Assembly: GCA_029573725.1 (NCBI GenBank)
Contig: JAKQDQ010000181.1
Span: 248,001 to 312,000, forward strand
Source: Verrucomicrobiota bacterium
GTDB lineage: Bacteria; Verrucomicrobiota; Verrucomicrobiia; Limisphaerales; JADLHS01
Reading direction: 5' to 3'
Length of the DNA stretch: 64,000 nucleotides
This document shows positions 63,435-64,000 of this stretch, one piece after another (position 1 is the stretch's first letter; each line of letters starts with the position of its first letter). A program made the position numbers and the translations under genes. The notes beneath the pieces are model-generated. The model saw only the letters and a program-made list of their open reading frames with translations, had not been told where the DNA came from and searched no databases.

Positions 63435-64000
63435 TTACGTCCGCATCGCCCTGGTAGCGGCTTCATAAATTTGACGCAGCGGCACTTTCTTCTGCGCGGC
63501 GAGTTTCTTGCACGATTCAAACTCCGGGGCGGCTTGCACCACTTTGCCGTTCAGCCTGCCGAGCTTCACCGTCACCGGGCCGAACTTGGTTTTCACCGAC
63601 ACCAATTCGCGCTTCAGCTTGCGTCGCTCCGCAAGAGTCCGCCGCACGCCGAAAGCCGTCGTCTCGCGCAACAGCAACGCGCTGAACTTGTCCGCGTCCG
63701 CCTCGGCGCACAGCACGGTGAGCAGCACGCCGGGGCGATTCTTCTTCATTTGAATCGGGGTGTGGAAGACATCCAATGCGCCCGCCGCCAGCGCGGATTC
63801 CACAAACGCGCCGAGAATCTCGCTGCTGGCATCGTCCAGGTTTGTTTCCAGCACCGCGACGCGGTCGGTTTCCCAATCGTGATGAGTTGATGGTTGATGG
63901 TTGGTGATTGCTGGAGCGTTCGCGCCGGCAACTTTAGACTTTGAACTTTGGCCTTTGACCTGTGTGCCCCAAACGGCGCGCAAGACGTTTGGCCGTGTCT
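63435..64000 (-). CDS. larC: LarC nickel-pincer cofactor protein, C-terminal part
   Basis: Partial: the gene enters from beyond the window end. Completes the nickel pincer cofactor of lactate racemase-like enzymes by inserting nickel. The visible part begins in frame with RPNVLRAVWG, the family's conserved RPNxLR motif, then VAVLETNLDDASSEILGAF (vLETNlDDmxgE), DVFHTPIQMKKNRPGVLL and LRETTAFGVRRT. Between the two motifs lies a linker of about 30 residues, Gly/Ser/Asn-rich, encoded by repetitive DNA (63886-63960), where LarC normally has a short join. LarA, LarB and LarE are not seen. Confidence 0.88.
   Translation of the reverse strand, partial: TRPNVLRAVWGTQVKGQSSKSKVAGANAPAITNHQPSTHHDWETDRVAVLETNLDDASSEILGAFVESALAAGALDVFHTPIQMKKNRPGVLLTVLCAEADADKFSALLLRETTAFGVRRTLAERRKLKRELVSVKTKFGPVTVKLGRLNGKVVQAAPEFESCKKLAAQKKVPLRQIYEAATRAMRT

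Noticed and set aside
1..64000. CRISPR arrays, insertion sequences, prophage genes, integrases or toxin-antitoxin pairs
   Set aside because: None was seen: no regularly spaced repeats, transposase motifs or phage structural genes.

Overview
The window is chromosomal DNA of a GC-rich, diderm, free-living bacterium, most likely a Verrucomicrobiota member of the Pedosphaera/Limisphaera (subdivision 3) type. This is inferred from gene content: a secreted DUF1080 protein, giant secreted proteins with lamin-tail, CotH and Ig-like domains and a shared C-terminal domain, tandem pseudopilins with the FTLIE cleavage motif and an H-x9-DG motif, outer-membrane LPS transport genes (LptD, LptF/G family), and Suf rather than Isc iron-sulfur assembly. 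No prophage, insertion sequence or CRISPR array was seen. The genes are dense and mostly housekeeping, with accessory blocks between them.

Layout. 1-2005: end of an MBL-fold hydrolase, then ilvN and ilvC. 2360-4460: DUF1080 protein and an LptF/G permease (minus strand). 4555-7340: fur-family gene, sufB and sufC in one minus-strand operon behind a perfect 7-1-7 Per/Fur-type box. 7430-10205: class III aminotransferase, then aroF (DAHP synthase) preceded by a Phe/Tyr leader peptide, an antiterminator and a terminator, which is a complete transcription attenuator. 10293-13104: phosphoesterase, tRNA-Tyr, purH. 13167-17771: polysaccharide export cassette (outer-membrane barrel, Wzc-like tyrosine kinase, Wza-like exporter, FHA protein). 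18007-23648: LysM/TPR lipoprotein, membrane protein, DUF4230 protein, small basic protein, lptD, DUF1232 protein.

23678-31648 is a signalling island. A minus-strand operon encodes a PhcB-like methyltransferase, a six-helix membrane histidine kinase and a receiver protein with a degenerate kinase domain, the same plan as the phcBSR quorum-sensing genes of Ralstonia. It is divergent from a FadL-family long-chain fatty-acid channel, which is followed by another histidine kinase and a phosphoesterase. 31713-33818 is parC-type topoisomerase A.

34116-46038: two giant secreted proteins that share and nest a set of modules, followed by two pseudopilins. 46112-52169: RfaH/NusG-like factor, PpiD-like chaperone, RluA-family pseudouridine synthase, nadB and pilC/gspF. 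52567-56079: beta-barrel protein and two overlapping methyltransferases, one Rsm22-like. 56089-59184: an AsmA-like DUF748 gene interrupted by one in-frame amber codon. 59499-64000: putative glycosidase, ribBA, a small anchored protein and the end of larC, which runs off the window.

The most notable findings are the aroF attenuator, the Phc-like signalling locus beside FadL, the Per-box-controlled fur-sufBC operon with an unusual Cys at a metal-ligand position, and the nested modules of the giant secreted proteins. Promoters, hairpins and family assignments were read by eye; no database search was run.
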